This document shows, piece by piece, positions 36,707-48,345 of a stretch of DNA of 64,000 bases. Each line of letters opens with the position of its first letter. Position 1 is the stretch's first letter. Position numbers and translations under genes: made by a program. The stretch covers positions 186,001-250,000 of the forward strand of contig VZSF01010147.1 of assembly GCA_013398295.1 (NCBI GenBank). Reading direction: 5' to 3'. Source of the DNA: Chionis minor. Taxonomy: Eukaryota > Chordata > Aves > Charadriiformes > Chionididae. The notes beneath the pieces were generated by a model. That model was not told the origin of the DNA, did not search any database, and was given only the letters and a program-made list of their open reading frames with translations.

Positions 36707-39327
36707 ATAGAAAAATTCACAATTAAAAAGGAAGAACGTGACAGATCATATTTCACCAAGAACTTTTGCTGATAATTTCGCACTTCTCAGTTTCTCTAGG
36801 TAAAGCTAAGGACAATTCAGGAAGATTCATAGAACTTAGGCTCTTTCTCTCATCCTTATTTTCACCAGAAAGAAAAGTATTTGTTATTTCTTGAGTTTCT
36901 TTTTTTTATTTGTCTGGTAGTGAGTCTGGATCACATATATATTTCTGCATCTATGTAGAAGCAGAGGAGGAATGATGTGCATTTAAAAGGTAAAAAGCTG
37001 TGTATAACAAGCACAAAGGCTCAGATATTTAATGGATGTCTGGATGTCTTCCAATCTAAATGCAACAGTTTTCAGCATTGTCTGTCTTACATCCTCTTTA
37101 CAGTAGATTTTTATTCTGTGCCTTTTTTTTTTTTATAAAAAGCCATGGATTTCAGCTCATCATAAATGCCATTATGCAGAGTGTAAGCTGTATATAGTTA
37201 TAAATTCCTGTCATATTAAAATGTTATGTTTTGTTTAGTATAATTATGGAAATTGTATTTTCCCATCTGTAAAATATAGCTTTTTACCAAGGCGATATTA
37301 ATCACATAATTCCATACAATCAAAAAAGATTGGGGAAAAGCTTGCAAAAAAATTTTTCTAGCAGAGGACTATAAAAAGTATATAGAAGTTCCTATCCATC
37401 CCTACCTTTGCAAATATTTATCTGTCTTTCCTCTACTTAATTTCCAGCATGTTCCCCTTTTGACCTCAGAGCTTGAACTGCATTGCTCATGCCAGCACTG
37501 CAGGGTGGTTTTATAACTCTACCAAAGTCATGTGTGTTTGTGTATGTATATTTACTTATATAAATAGCTTTCCTATTTTATCCTTAAGCTTTTTAAAGCC
37601 TCATCAGTGTAATCTGACTTACAGAAATTTTTATCTAGAGATCTCTTAGATGACCACGGAGCTGAAACATGCAGACTAAAAGGGAGCTGTAGGTGCAATT
37701 TCAATACACAAGACAAACACGTCTTGGAAATGGATATCGATTCTATTAAAGAGACATGCTGCAAGTGAAAGCCAAAGGTTTTTCTCCCTGTTGCATGCAG
37801 ATTATTATGAATAAGCTTTCCAGAAAAAAAAACCCAACAAGTTAAGCCTTGAGGCAGAAACGTGTGGCTGCTGCTCTTGCAGTGGTTGTGATGGATGTGA
37901 GCTGATAGCAGCTGAGCAGAGAGGCATGACTGAATGAGTTGTGGAGGATTTTTGGCGAGTATGTGCAGCTGTGTATTTTTCTATGACCCTTAAAAGTGCT
38001 CCAAAAATGAAGTAACCTATTATGGACAGAGACCAGGCCATTCCCCAACTGCTTATGAGGCAGCTTTGAAGCTGAGGAAGATCCAGTGCCCAGTGACAGG
38101 GTAAGAAGAGAGGTTCAGCTGAGAGCGGGGACAGCGGAGGACAGGGCACATGTCGCATCTCCTCCCCACACCTCTGCGCCTGCTCCTCTGGCATCAATGC
38201 GGGCATTGCCAGGTGTCTGGCTGAAACTGTTAGGACTCATCTGCTGCAGACCAAAGAAAAGGCATTTAATTTGCCCACAGGCTTTTCCATCCATTTCTGG
38301 AGGTCTGCTGAGAGCCCGGGGAAGCATGAGAGCCACCTCCTAGCTCAGCAATGATGGCTTCTCAATGCACAAGCACCCAGTATATTTTAAAATGTTATAT
38401 GAAGGTAAAAAAAAAAGATAGATTGCATATTAGCGAAACACTTCTATAACTATCTGTATGCTTATATGTATATATAGGTACATACATATGTATGTACACA
38501 GGTATAAATATTTGTACACATTTCACGTCTCTGCCTTAACTGGAGACGACAAAGAAAGTTTCTAGTACATCAGTCAGCTGAATGAGACTACATAATAATC
38601 CAAATTAATTTTCATAGCTTTTCAAGGCACCTGATCAGATACTTCTTCCTGTGGAAAAATTCATTGGATCCTACCATGCTTCTATTCCAAAACAGCATGT
38701 TACTTTATCATCTCTTAGCATCTGTTTTGTTACCTGCATGTATCTGTTGAGACAATTTGAAAGAATGATGAAGTAATACTTCTTACTAAGAAAGTGAATA
38801 AAGCAAATTCTCCCTTTTTCATTACAACAAAAAAAGAACAATATAAAGTAAAGCTGACAAATATTTGAAAGGTGCCTTGATGTCAACACGATACCGGATG
38901 ATTCTTGCAATCTTATTAGAAGTGAAACCAAGGAATCAGGAACAAAACTGATAATATTTTTTTATATATGTAATATATGTTTCCAAGTATATTTAAAAGC
39001 AGGCAGGCAGATAGACCTAAAACCAGGAGCTCTCTTTGTATGCTACATTTAAAGGTCCAGACATTTGGTTCCTCAAAAGACACCTGGGAAAAAAACTGAG
39101 ATTCCTTAAAAGAGGAAAAAAACAGATGCTAGAGCCTTCAGGTGAAGCTCCAGCTGTCAGCATCCATCAAGGGACAGGGCCTGGCGTGCAGGAAAGGTCT
39201 ATGCAAACACACACTGTATCTAATAACCAAGTAATTTCAGTGTCTGACATCGAAGTATTATAATAAAATACATTAGAAAATGAAGATAAAGTAAAAATTA
39301 ACCTGCTTTCTCCACCTCTTTGCTGAT
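36707..39327. other. Unique AT-rich DNA, no gene seen
   Basis: Contains poly-T near 37122-37135, a modestly GC-richer stretch at 38080-38340 with overlapping chance frames on both strands (up to 133 codons at 37805-38206 minus), and a TA/CA-rich tract with a perfect 20-bp palindrome at 38478-38497. No named repeat. Confidence 0.55.
38455..38520. repeat. TA/CA-rich tract with 20-bp palindrome
   Basis: Low-complexity alternating sequence. It contains GTACATACATATGTATGTAC at 38478-38497, identical to its own reverse complement over 20 bases. Confidence 0.75.
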
Positions 39328-39387
39328 AATTAGAGATATTACCACTCAATTAGGACTATTAGCACTTAATTAGCTTGTATTCTGTTA
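39328..39387 (+). promoter_or_regulatory. Three AATTAG motifs at 20-bp spacing
   Basis: AATTAG starts at 39328, 39348 and 39368, exactly 20 bp apart. The first two 20-bp units agree at about 15 positions, while the third agrees mainly in the motif itself. AATTAG / TAATTA is the core bound by many homeodomain proteins. Twenty bases is close to two helical turns, so the three sites would face the same side of the DNA. It could be a small regulatory array or simply the remnant of a degenerate tandem repeat. Functional use is inference. Confidence 0.4.
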
Positions 39388-40424
39388 TCAGATTACGCCT
39401 CCCAGGAAAATTGCTGATGCAAACCTCTCACTTCCCCATTTATTCCCCAGTGAAGCTCAGAGCAAATCAAAAGCGTTTGTACTAAGGTGAATACAGGGCT
39501 GTGCTTTGCACGTGCCCTCTCTCTTCCCCAGTAAACCAGCAAAGCTTGCCTTCCTTTCTGAACTACTAAGTTATTTTACTGCATGAGTATCTCCAATCAG
39601 TGACCCCGGTGTGACTAATTTCTCAGGATGATACTGAAAATATGTCATCAGTAAAGAGTTACCTTCCAAGAACACCAAATATTTCAACTATGCCTGTAAA
39701 CAGACCCTGAGTTGCATAAATATAGAAAGATACTTTGCCTTCCTCCTATAAAACAAACATTTGATGTCTATTATGCTTTGTTTGCTTTCTTCTTTCCTAT
39801 CTTTCTCATTTTAGAACAAATGTCAGTCAGATTTGCTTGCCACTGATATAACAACAAAGAGTATTATTAATACAAAAATTGTCCCTTGGTTCATCTCCAG
39901 CATCTTCATGCCAGAGAAAAACAAACCAAGACAAACACCAAAACAAAACCCACCAAATCCCCCACAGGAGTCAACAACGAGATCTTGTGCTGATGAAATG
40001 ATCCATAACATGTTAAAACCTGCTTCAGGCTGATCTCAGGAGCCAGGTAGAAAACAATCCACATTTCATTTACACTCTTTTCTAATCAATGGATAATAAC
40101 AATGAATAGCAATTTTTTCAGTCATAACAAGGGAATGAACAGAAGAATGAAGTACAGCTTGCTGAAGTGGTAGTTATATAAAAAAGAAAACTTAAAAAGA
40201 AGCTACTGAACCTGTCTTATTTCTATCTTTATTCTGCATTTTACATTGCTTTCCTCTCAGGATATGTAGCAAATTGTAGTTTTGCTTCACTTGTGAAAAA
40301 TGCAGATGCAGATTAGGATCGAGCTGCATCGTTACTAATATGTGTCATCATTTCTGCTAGTTTTAATGATACGCTTTTATATAAGAGCCAACATGTTAAG
40401 GCTCAGGTGAGACCTTATGCCTAC
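39388..40424. other. Unique AT-rich DNA, no gene seen
   Basis: No named repeat and no coding signal. An A/C-rich stretch at about 39915-39965 gives short open frames on both strands that lack motifs. Confidence 0.6.
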
Positions 40425-40640
40425 AGCCGGCGCCGAGGGGGAGCCACACATCGTACCATGTGTTGAGGCTGCAGCATGTGCTGAAATGACCTGCTGAACG
40501 CCAACGAGGGGAAGGGGCCAAGGGTGGACGGGAGACCCTGCAGTGGCCAAGAACCCCTTCTGCCTGCATAGGCAGCACCAGCCAGGCAGCGGCCCCGCAC
40601 ACCCCCTTTCTGCCCCTGCTGTCCCCCCGCTACACCTGCC
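40425..40640. other. Second GC-rich patch
   Basis: About 215 bases with roughly ten CpG by eye, including CCGGCGCCGAGG at its left edge, in otherwise AT-rich DNA. Overlapping chance frames cover the minus strand. It is too short and CpG-poor to call a CpG island, and may be the remnant of one or of a GC-rich mobile element that I cannot name. Confidence 0.4.
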
Positions 40641-40850
40641 TGCTGTAGAAAGTGATGAAAATCCCTGTGCATCGCTAGCAATTAATTGTACTGATATCTA
40701 AATGCAAATTGTAATAAATACATTTGAGAGAGAACACAGGATTTAGCTGTTTCTATTTAAAGTACTTGAGATGTGTTAAAACATTCAGGAGGCAAGCTAC
40801 AATTTGCTATATGAAGTGTATTTTGTCGGGGGGGGGAATTCTTATTGAGT

Positions 40851-40878
40851 GAAAGTATAGCTGCGAAAGTATAGCTGC
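40851..40878 (+). repeat. Perfect 14-bp tandem duplication
   Basis: GAAAGTATAGCTGC at 40851-40864 is repeated without gap or mismatch at 40865-40878. Perfect identity suggests a recent event, and the duplication may be polymorphic. Confidence 0.9.
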
Positions 40879-41416
40879 TTGCTCTGGGGTTCATTTCCAG
40901 CCAACTTGCCTTCACGGTGAAAAAATCCCTGCCTTTCACATGCTTCTTTCTGATGGCTTTTTCTGTCTCTCAGTATTTTTTAGCAAAGTGGAATTTGGCA
41001 GTGGAGGAATGCCATGTGTCTGCTGAGAGGCAAGAATACTGAAGAAAAGGAAAAACCTCTAAAAAAGCTTTAGAGCTTATTTACAACCCATAATGACAAG
41101 ACCTTTCCCCAGAGGTCCCCAGAAGAGTCCATCTGTGATACTTCTTCATCTGGAAGTCCAGTAGAACAAAAGAACATCATATCACAGCAAAGTGAAATAA
41201 CAACTCATTTTTGTGTTGGACTTTTTGCAGTACAACTTCTACTACAAAGCATTTCAGGTATTAAATAAGGGAATAACATAAGACATAAAGAAAAAATATT
41301 CTCTGAGCTTTCAAAAATCATTTTTCAAGGAAGCAATAGAGCTGTCTGCAAATACAGGGGTATTTTTCTCTAGCATATCTCTATTTTATCTAGAAGACTT
41401 ACTTCAGTCTGCAATT

Positions 41417-41431
41417 CCCCCCCCCCCCCCC
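41417..41431. repeat. C15 homopolymer
   Basis: Fifteen consecutive C (G15 on the minus strand), flanked by AATT and TTTCTTC. It is the second long C run of the window, after 33424. Confidence 0.9.
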
Positions 41432-44400
41432 TTTCTTCTGTATTAAAAAACAACAAAAATCTCTCAGCAATGTAACTTTCAGTAAACTAACAGAAGTTGA
41501 AGATTACTCGAGTAGGGGGAGGAAAAATGTTATAATAAAAACAAAAATTCTACCATTTTTTATTGTCTTTCTCAATAAAAGAGAACATATCTTCAGAGTA
41601 CATCAAGAATAGCAATTCTGTAAGGCTGAATGCAGACATTTAGCTGTGGTAGCAAGAGTTTAAGGGTCCTGTTTCTTGGCAGAATAAGTTTTTTCTCAGT
41701 TTTGCGATGCTGCTTGACATCTTCCAGACCCCAAGCTAACTTTTTTACAGTCAATATATGTTTGTCTCTCTTACAATATGAGCTGCAGTATCGGCATGCT
41801 CTAAAACTGAAAAGTTAAGGTGTGGGGATTTTAGGTGTTAGAAGAGTCATTTTTTTCACTTAGAAAACCATTCTCAATCAATTAAGACAAAATAATATAT
41901 TGAGTGAGTGGTGGCTGAATGGTGCCGAAGCACCTGTTTTGCTAGAGGCAACTGATAAGGGCAAATAAAAATAAGCCAGGCCACCCAGAAAATTAAGGAA
42001 TTAATTTTTATATTTTTTTATCCAAATGACTAAGATTGAAAGTAACTTGTGGTACTTGAGGTAGGAGAAAATACATGAGAGGAGGAGGAGGACAAAGGCC
42101 CAGGGCTGAAAATGTTACACATGTGCTCAGCTTCACACACACTATTGTCCATTTAACACCAGTGTGTGCATGTGTGTATGCTATATGCAAACATAATAGG
42201 AGACATTTACATAATGCACTTGATGACCTAAAGAATGCCTTCATCTATCTGCAGATGCCAAATCAAGAGAGATCCTAGAAATATGCTTAATTTCTGTTAC
42301 TTTGAGTCATGGATTTTTAACTGTAATTACTTACTAATATTAGCATGGTTGTAACCTTCCAAAATTAGGGAAAAAAATCACATATAGACCCATTCTAAGG
42401 AAAAAAAAATTCTTTTTGCATACAATCAAAGATTAAATTCTTAAATACTATGCTGAAATGTCTTTAAAGGACCTGCCACGTTTACTAAACACGACAGCTC
42501 AGACTCCTGTAAACTGAAAGGATGGGAAATATCTCAGAAGTTTATATTTCAGAAGCTAAAATATAGCAGTGTCTGTGACCCCTCTCACTGCTTCATTTAC
42601 CAGTTGTGGATACTTGTGAGAGAGCAGTTCCCAAAGGTCACATATTTTTACAGTTGCGTACAAGCAGTTGGTTTTGTTCCAGCCCCAAGAGATGCACAGG
42701 ATCAGCATGGTCTGCATTTATCATTTCTTTTAGCTGGTGACAAGATATCTGCAAGAGAGAGACAGAGTCAGAAATTACCCTTCTTCCTTTTCCTCTCTTT
42801 CCTTTCTCTCTCAGGCACTGTGGATAAGAACTGCATGAGCATTGCAGCGAGACCCTTTCAACTCAGGTTCCTGCACATTACCTAAGTAGTATTTTTTTTC
42901 ATGTAAAATCTGTTTTTTTCTATGCGTGAAACCTCATGATCATGAAAATTCTTATTTTTGGCTTTGTGTTGTTTCTGGAATATTTAAACCCTTTCCTCGC
43001 AAAGAAAGGTGAAAACCTGCCATTCTGAGATCTACTGAAGATACTAATGAGGAAATCATTACCCTGACCACAAGAGTTTTTCACCTTTTCCCACTGTGTA
43101 GGTGGAAAATCAAATTCTAACTGTGGCCAAAACATTTTTACTTTGTCCGGAGCCAAGTCTGCAATGGCAATGTCTGTCTGCCCTTCTTATAGCATGGACA
43201 GAGCGACAGCAACTTCAGAGGGTGTTTATAGCATCAGACTGTAGAGATCCTAAGATAAATCCTTCCCTGCTATAAAAATTTCTAATACATGTGTGCAGAG
43301 AAAAATAACTGAATATAGCCCCCATTTTAGAGCAGTGAACCTCATCCATACAGAGGTGGATCAGATAATTAACTAGTGTGTCCTTTCACTTCACGTGCCT
43401 ACAGCTTGTGGGTGATTCATTTAATACATCTAGTTACAGATTTTCTGAAGTTTTGGGCAGCCTTAAATCTCCTCAAAACACTGGGGGGAAAAGAAAAAAA
43501 TTTAAAATCACTACCCAGACCTACAAGTAATCTATGTCACTATTTGAACTTTCAGGAAATAGTGGCTTAGACATCATCCCTGTAGACACATGACTGGGAT
43601 TTTAATCTTGGTGCGAGTTTCAGCAGTTATAAATCACACTCAGCGGCGTGTTTCCATGAAGGTCTGTAATACACCACATGATGGCCAAGCAATGGCACAG
43701 GTCAGAGTGGAGTTCAGGAGTATCAGTGTTAATGTCTTTAAAGCAGAGATTTCTTTCATCCTCTGTCATGACCCAGCAAGCCAGTGGGCTACCTGCTCCA
43801 GGAACAGACCACAGTGATGAGCCAAAAAGGGCTTTTCATACATGAAAAGCCTCACCAGGAATAAACCAAACAAGGTAATGTTGAGTCAAAAACAGTATGT
43901 ACAAAACCTTCCCACTCTTTAGAAGAGAGAGCCAGTTTTCCCACACATGTTCTCCTTAGTGATTCATCTTAAAATCCTTTCTTTTGCTTCAAGGCTGTGG
44001 TTAACCCTTTGTGTACTAGGAATAAAACCACTTTCATTCGCATCCCAATTTTTCTAGAACTTAAATTAAAGTGTCTTGGATTTAAAGGAAAAATATGTTT
44101 TGAATAAAACTTCCACAATGTAATTAGCTACAATTATTAGGAGTACTAAGTGTATAATACAGAATAACATGCATAATAACAATATGTTTGTTTATAAAAT
44201 GTAGATTTTTCTAAAAATATATATGGAATTGAGTGTGCTTCCTTTGGCTGAAAAATTTATGAGTGATTATGCATTATCGTAATAATATAGTAAAGTGGGA
44301 GATTTAGTTTAACTCTGGAAGTCAGCACATTTGTTTAAGCACAAGAAATGAATGCAATATTAATGTCTTAAAACTTTTATAAAGGCCATATTGTATTTCC

Positions 44401-44861
44401 CCATTCTGCATTTGCAATTCACATCAGTGGAAAGGCAAAAGTGAGATTTTCTTTTGCACAAGCCTTTCATCTGCACTTTCTGTGCACTCTTCTGTGAACA
44501 GTGTGAATTCTTTTAGGCACATTTCAGTTTTACACATAGCCAACTAAAAAAAACTAGGCTAGAGCAGAGTAAATGTCGAGGCCCCATATCTCTCCAGAAT
44601 TTATCTTGCCTGAGATGAACATCCTGGGTGGACCCTTCCAGGGTGGAAGGTGCATTTTGCCTCTTATAAGGCAGCAGGGGGATTTGAAGGTACTGGTCAG
44701 TCAGAGCAAAAATGGGGTGGCAGACATTGCAGTTTCCTGCTGCTTTCCCAGTGAGGAGGAAGAACTCCCTCAAGGCTGGAGATGGTGCACGATTGCCACC
44801 TACAACCATGAGATTGCAGCTGCCCTGAACAAATGGCGGCAACTTATGTTGTGTTTCAATA

Positions 44862-45155
44862 TAGAATCATAGAACAGAATCACAGAATAGTTTGGGTTGA
44901 AAGGGACTTTTAAATGTCATCTAGTCAATCTCCCCCTGCAATGAGCAGGGACATCTTCAACTAGATCAGGTTACTCAAAATCCTGTCCAACTTGACCTTG
45001 AATGTTTCCAGGGATGGGACATCTCTGGGCAACCTGGTCCGGGGTTTCACTACCCTCACTGTAAAAAACTTCTTCCTTAGATCTGGTCTAAATCTACCCT
45101 CTCTTAGTTTAAAACCATTACCCCTTGTCCTTGTCATATCAGACTGCACTTTTGG
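44862..45155 (-). mobile_element. CR1 LINE 3' end
   Basis: A 5'-truncated CR1. The left edge is the 3' tail with repeated AGAATCATAGAA / AGAATCACAGAATAG units, the reverse complement of the CR1 octamer tail. Read on minus, the rest encodes the ORF2 C-terminus, including FRPDLRKKFFTVRVV and RLPRDVPSLETFK, within an open frame of 62 codons (44961-45149). Only the last part of the element is present, as is usual for CR1, whose reverse transcription often stops early. No target duplication is seen, which is also usual for CR1. It is moderately young compared with 31225-32200. Confidence 0.95.
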
Positions 45156-46762
45156 AAACCTACAGTGACCAGCAAGCCCATAGCAAAATCAATCTGGCAG
45201 CTAAAAAAGTGGCCTGGTGGTGATCCAGAGGAAGCCTTTGCATGGAAAAAAACACAGATTGACCTCTACAGCATGAGGGGAAAAAGACAAGCATTTTTCA
45301 GAAGCAGAAAGACTGAGAATAATAAGATTTTGAGGGCAAACATATGCTTCTTACCTGCCTAGGAGCAATAAATGTAAGCAGACGTCATCAGTTTGAAATT
45401 CCCTCCACCTCACTTGGCTTTTGTGGAAGGCTAGGGTTGATTGTTATTACTGAATATCTATAATCCTTTCTTGAATGTGCGGCTGATCTGCACCATAACA
45501 GAAGTACTCTTATTTCCCCAATTAGTGAAACTCTTCTGTAATACCCAGAAGACATATGTTCCATGTATGATGCTGCAGGGCATGCTTCTGCATTTGTTAG
45601 TACTGAGGCAACACTATTTAATTTCTTCTTCCCCGCTGTGATGAAGGCTGGATTGCTTGTGGAAAAGGTAATTGGGTAAAAACTAGATAGGTGTATTCAG
45701 GGAAGCTAGAAAAGATGTAAATTGACTTTACTGAGTTCAGTGCAGTAATGATAGCTACTTTACTAGATAATCTGTTCTCCATCTATCTGCCCTCAGAAGA
45801 CTGTATACAGTCCCACAACCTTTTTCCTCCCAAGCTGTGGAATACATTACTTGGAAACAATCGCTCATTCACAGTAACACAAAAATAACATTTTTATGCC
45901 TGTAACCAATAACTGTATTTCTGTTTAAAATAAAATAAATAAAAAAAAATACCCCGAGGTATTATCCTTAGATACTTCTAAGGGGCATTCTGTGAACCGA
46001 AAAAGTATACTTTAGCAGGAATTCTTTGAGGAGGAAATATTGTCAGTCATATTCACAGTTAAGAAAATACACTAGATTAAATTTTAGGTCTACTTCATTT
46101 TCTGTTGTAAAATGGAAGTAATAGTGTCTGTAACAGTATATGAATGTTAATAGTCAATGAAAGCTTCATAAATTGCCATGTGTAGAACCAAAATCAAAGA
46201 ACGAGTACCTATGGGGGTGTTTCTCAGTGGATAATGAAAATTTGAGTTGTGTTTTGCATTTGAAGCAATTATATTGACCCAAATCTCTACCATCTACCTG
46301 TTTGATGCCAAACTGAGTTTTGCATTATTCTTTTTACCAACATTTGCCATACTTTTGAATGCTAAATTTCACTACAGAAAACTGAAACTAGCTGTGCCTT
46401 CTTTCATCTCATCCACATGCTGTAAAATCTTTGCCAAATGAACTCCATAGCTTTTCCTGGTAGGATATCTTCTTTCCTGCTGTTCTTGTTAAGCAATGAA
46501 ATGGCTATCAGAGCTGGAATTTGGATACCATCGGTATCTGGATTGACACACAGTTAGAGGAGTTATCTCCATGAACTGGAGACATAGCTGTTGGGGACTG
46601 CAGGAACACCACACCATTGATCAGGGAAAGTACACGGAGGGAACGGTACAGCAGCACATGAAACACATGACAGCACCTGGACAGTTATCTGTACATTTTT
46701 TGTCTACACTGCTTTGAAATTTTCAGAGCAGATTTGGAATCTGAGGAAAACTAAGCAGGGGT
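45156..46762. other. Unique AT-rich DNA between CR1 copies
   Basis: A-rich low-complexity stretch at about 45918-45950. The short open frames (64-66 codons) are hydrophobic or unremarkable and show no motif. Confidence 0.6.
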
Positions 46763-46946
46763 AGAGGCTGCCCAGAGAGGTAGTGCAGTCTCCCTCCTTG
46801 GGGGGGGTGTTCAAAACCCGACTAGCTAAAGTCCCGGGCAACCTAGTCTGATCTCAGAGCTGACCCTTCTTTGAGCAGGAGGTTGGACTACAGACTTCCT
46901 GATGTCCCTCTCAGCCTGACTTATCTCGTGACTCTGAGATTCTGAA
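46763..46946 (+). mobile_element. CR1 LINE 3' end, short
   Basis: The plus strand starts GAGGCTGCCCAGAGAGG and runs GGTGTTCAAAACCCGACTAG, GAGCAGGAGGTTGGACTA, then CTCTGAGATTCTG at the tail. This is the last ~60 codons of ORF2 (broken by stops) and the short 3' UTR. A G8 run (46800-46807) has shifted the frame. It is strongly 5'-truncated and more diverged than the copy at 44862. Confidence 0.9.
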
Positions 46947-47704
46947 ATGTATCTTTATCCGTGCTTAGGGTATTTTCTTAGTAAAGTAACAGATAGGATT
47001 TTCATGTGGCCAGAACTGCCCATTGGTTATAATTTTCCCATCTTTTCCAACAAGAAAGCATACATAAATTCAGAGACTATTATGGTCTATTTTAGTATTA
47101 AGCCTTAATTTATGTAGAAAAGCTAAGAATATTTTCACACTGGAACAGACCAGACACGAAGCATGATCATGGAGCTTAATAACATCTAGCTGCCTTAGTT
47201 TTTACTACTGTTTTCAGTTAAGTATTGCAGCCTACACTGGAGTGTGTGAAGAAGCTGTTTCTACTGATGATGAAGTTGTGCTCTAAATCAAAAAGAGGAG
47301 ATTCAAGACTGAAGAATTAAAAAGTTCTAAGTTCTAGGGCACAAAGAGAATGATCTAAAATACTTTTCCATTCCAGAAGATTTCAAAATGTTTTTGATTT
47401 GTTTCTACCAAGGTTACAAAATGGTTCCTGTCATGGTAAGGACTGAACTGGACTACACTTGGATAAGTTTACAGAAGTTTCAGGCTGAGAATGCTGTGAT
47501 TCAGCAGAATGCAGTCCTGCAAGTGTACTACAGACTGGGTCTCATCCTCAGTCCTTCCCAAGCAGCTTGGTCCCACAACTGCTTGAATTCTGGAAGGTCC
47601 TCTCTCATCTGCTGCCTGCATTGGAAGGCTCCCTGCAGTTAAAAAGCAGGAGCTATGACAGTTCAAGCTAACTATGTTTGTTTTATCACTAATAACATCT
47701 CCTG
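46947..47704. other. Unique AT-rich DNA, no gene seen
   Basis: Spacer between two CR1 loci. The open frame at 47388-47642 (plus) runs towards the CR1 but shows no recognisable protein. Confidence 0.55.
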
Positions 47705-48345
47705 TATCTTGTGGACTGAAATAAAAGACATCATGTACCTGGATTTGTGCAAAGCATGACACTGTCCCATATGACATCCTTGTCTCTGGCGGAAGGTGTC
47801 CCTGCCCATAGCGGGGTGTTGGAACTAAATGATCTTTAAGGTCCCCTGCAACTCTAACTATTCTATGATTCTGTTTCCATGATTCTATGGAACTGGAGAC
47901 ACATGGATCTGACAGGTAGACCACTCAGTGGATAAGGAATTGGATGGATAGTTGCACTCAAAGACTTGCAGTCAACAGATTGAGGTCCAACTGGAGACCA
48001 GCGACAAGTGACATTCCTTAGGGGTCAGTATGGGAACCAGCACTGTGTAACGTCTTTGCCAGAGACATGGAGAGTGGGATTGAGTGCACCCTCAGCAAGT
48101 TTGCCAATGACACTAAGCTGTGTGGTGCAGTCAACATGCTGGATGCCATCCAGAGGAATGTGGACAGCCCATGCAAACATCATGAAATTCAACAAAGTGC
48201 AAGTTCTTGCATGTGGGTCAGGGCAATCCCAAGCACAAATACAGGCCAGGTAGAGAATGGATTGAGAGCAGCTCTGAGGAGAAGGATTTGGGGGTGTTAG
48301 TTGATAAGAAGCTCAACATGAGCCAGCAATGTGCACTCACAGCAC
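47705..48345 (+). mobile_element. CR1 LINE fragment, interrupted by a younger CR1
   Basis: Host copy of a nested pair. Left part (47705-47788): MYLDLCKA then, after a frameshift, TVP.DILVS, matching the CR1 RT segment VYLDFCKAFDTVPHDILVSK. After a 101-bp insert the host resumes at about 47890 with LETHGSDR..TTQWIRNWMD (the [19 protein letters not shown] region). It continues to the RT catalytic region, where SGIECTLSKFANDTKLCG reads at 48073-48126, and on to the [19 protein letters not shown] region near 48345. The catalytic FADD is FAND here (48100-48111), and several frameshifts are present, so the copy is inactive. It is truncated at both ends, with no octamer tail of its own. Confidence 0.92.
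47789..47889 (+). mobile_element. Nested CR1 3' end inside the older CR1
   Basis: GGAAGGTGTCCCTGCCCATAG, GGTGTTGGAACTAAATGATC, TTTAAGGTCCC and ATTCTATGATTCTG...CATGATTCTATGG form a standard CR1 3' UTR and octamer tail. It sits exactly between two halves of the host ORF2 (...DILVS | LETHGSD...), with no evident loss of host sequence at either junction. Only about 100 bases of the insert were copied. The insertion postdates the host copy, giving a relative age order for the two CR1 subfamilies. Confidence 0.9.

Larger units (their letters stand above)
40641..44861. other. Unique DNA, no gene seen
   Basis: Contains a G9 run (40828-40836), a perfect 14-bp tandem duplication (40851-40878), a C15 run (41417-41431) and a TG-rich stretch (about 42160-42180). 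One minus-strand segment (43063-43120) has both splice-like ends but is only 58 bases long. No known repeat recognised until the CR1 at 44862. Confidence 0.55.

Noticed and set aside
37805..38343. Overlapping 133- and 85-codon frames on opposite strands
   Set aside because: Moderately GC-rich DNA with no motif on either strand; the frames shadow each other.
43063..43120. 58-base minus-strand segment with acceptor-like and donor-like ends (LEFDFPPTQWEKVKNSCGQ)
   Set aside because: The pyrimidine tract is poor, the exon would be very short, and no partner in phase was found.
47469..47924. 151-codon minus-strand open frame
   Set aside because: It runs antisense through the nested CR1 and adjacent unique DNA; the sense strand is clearly CR1.
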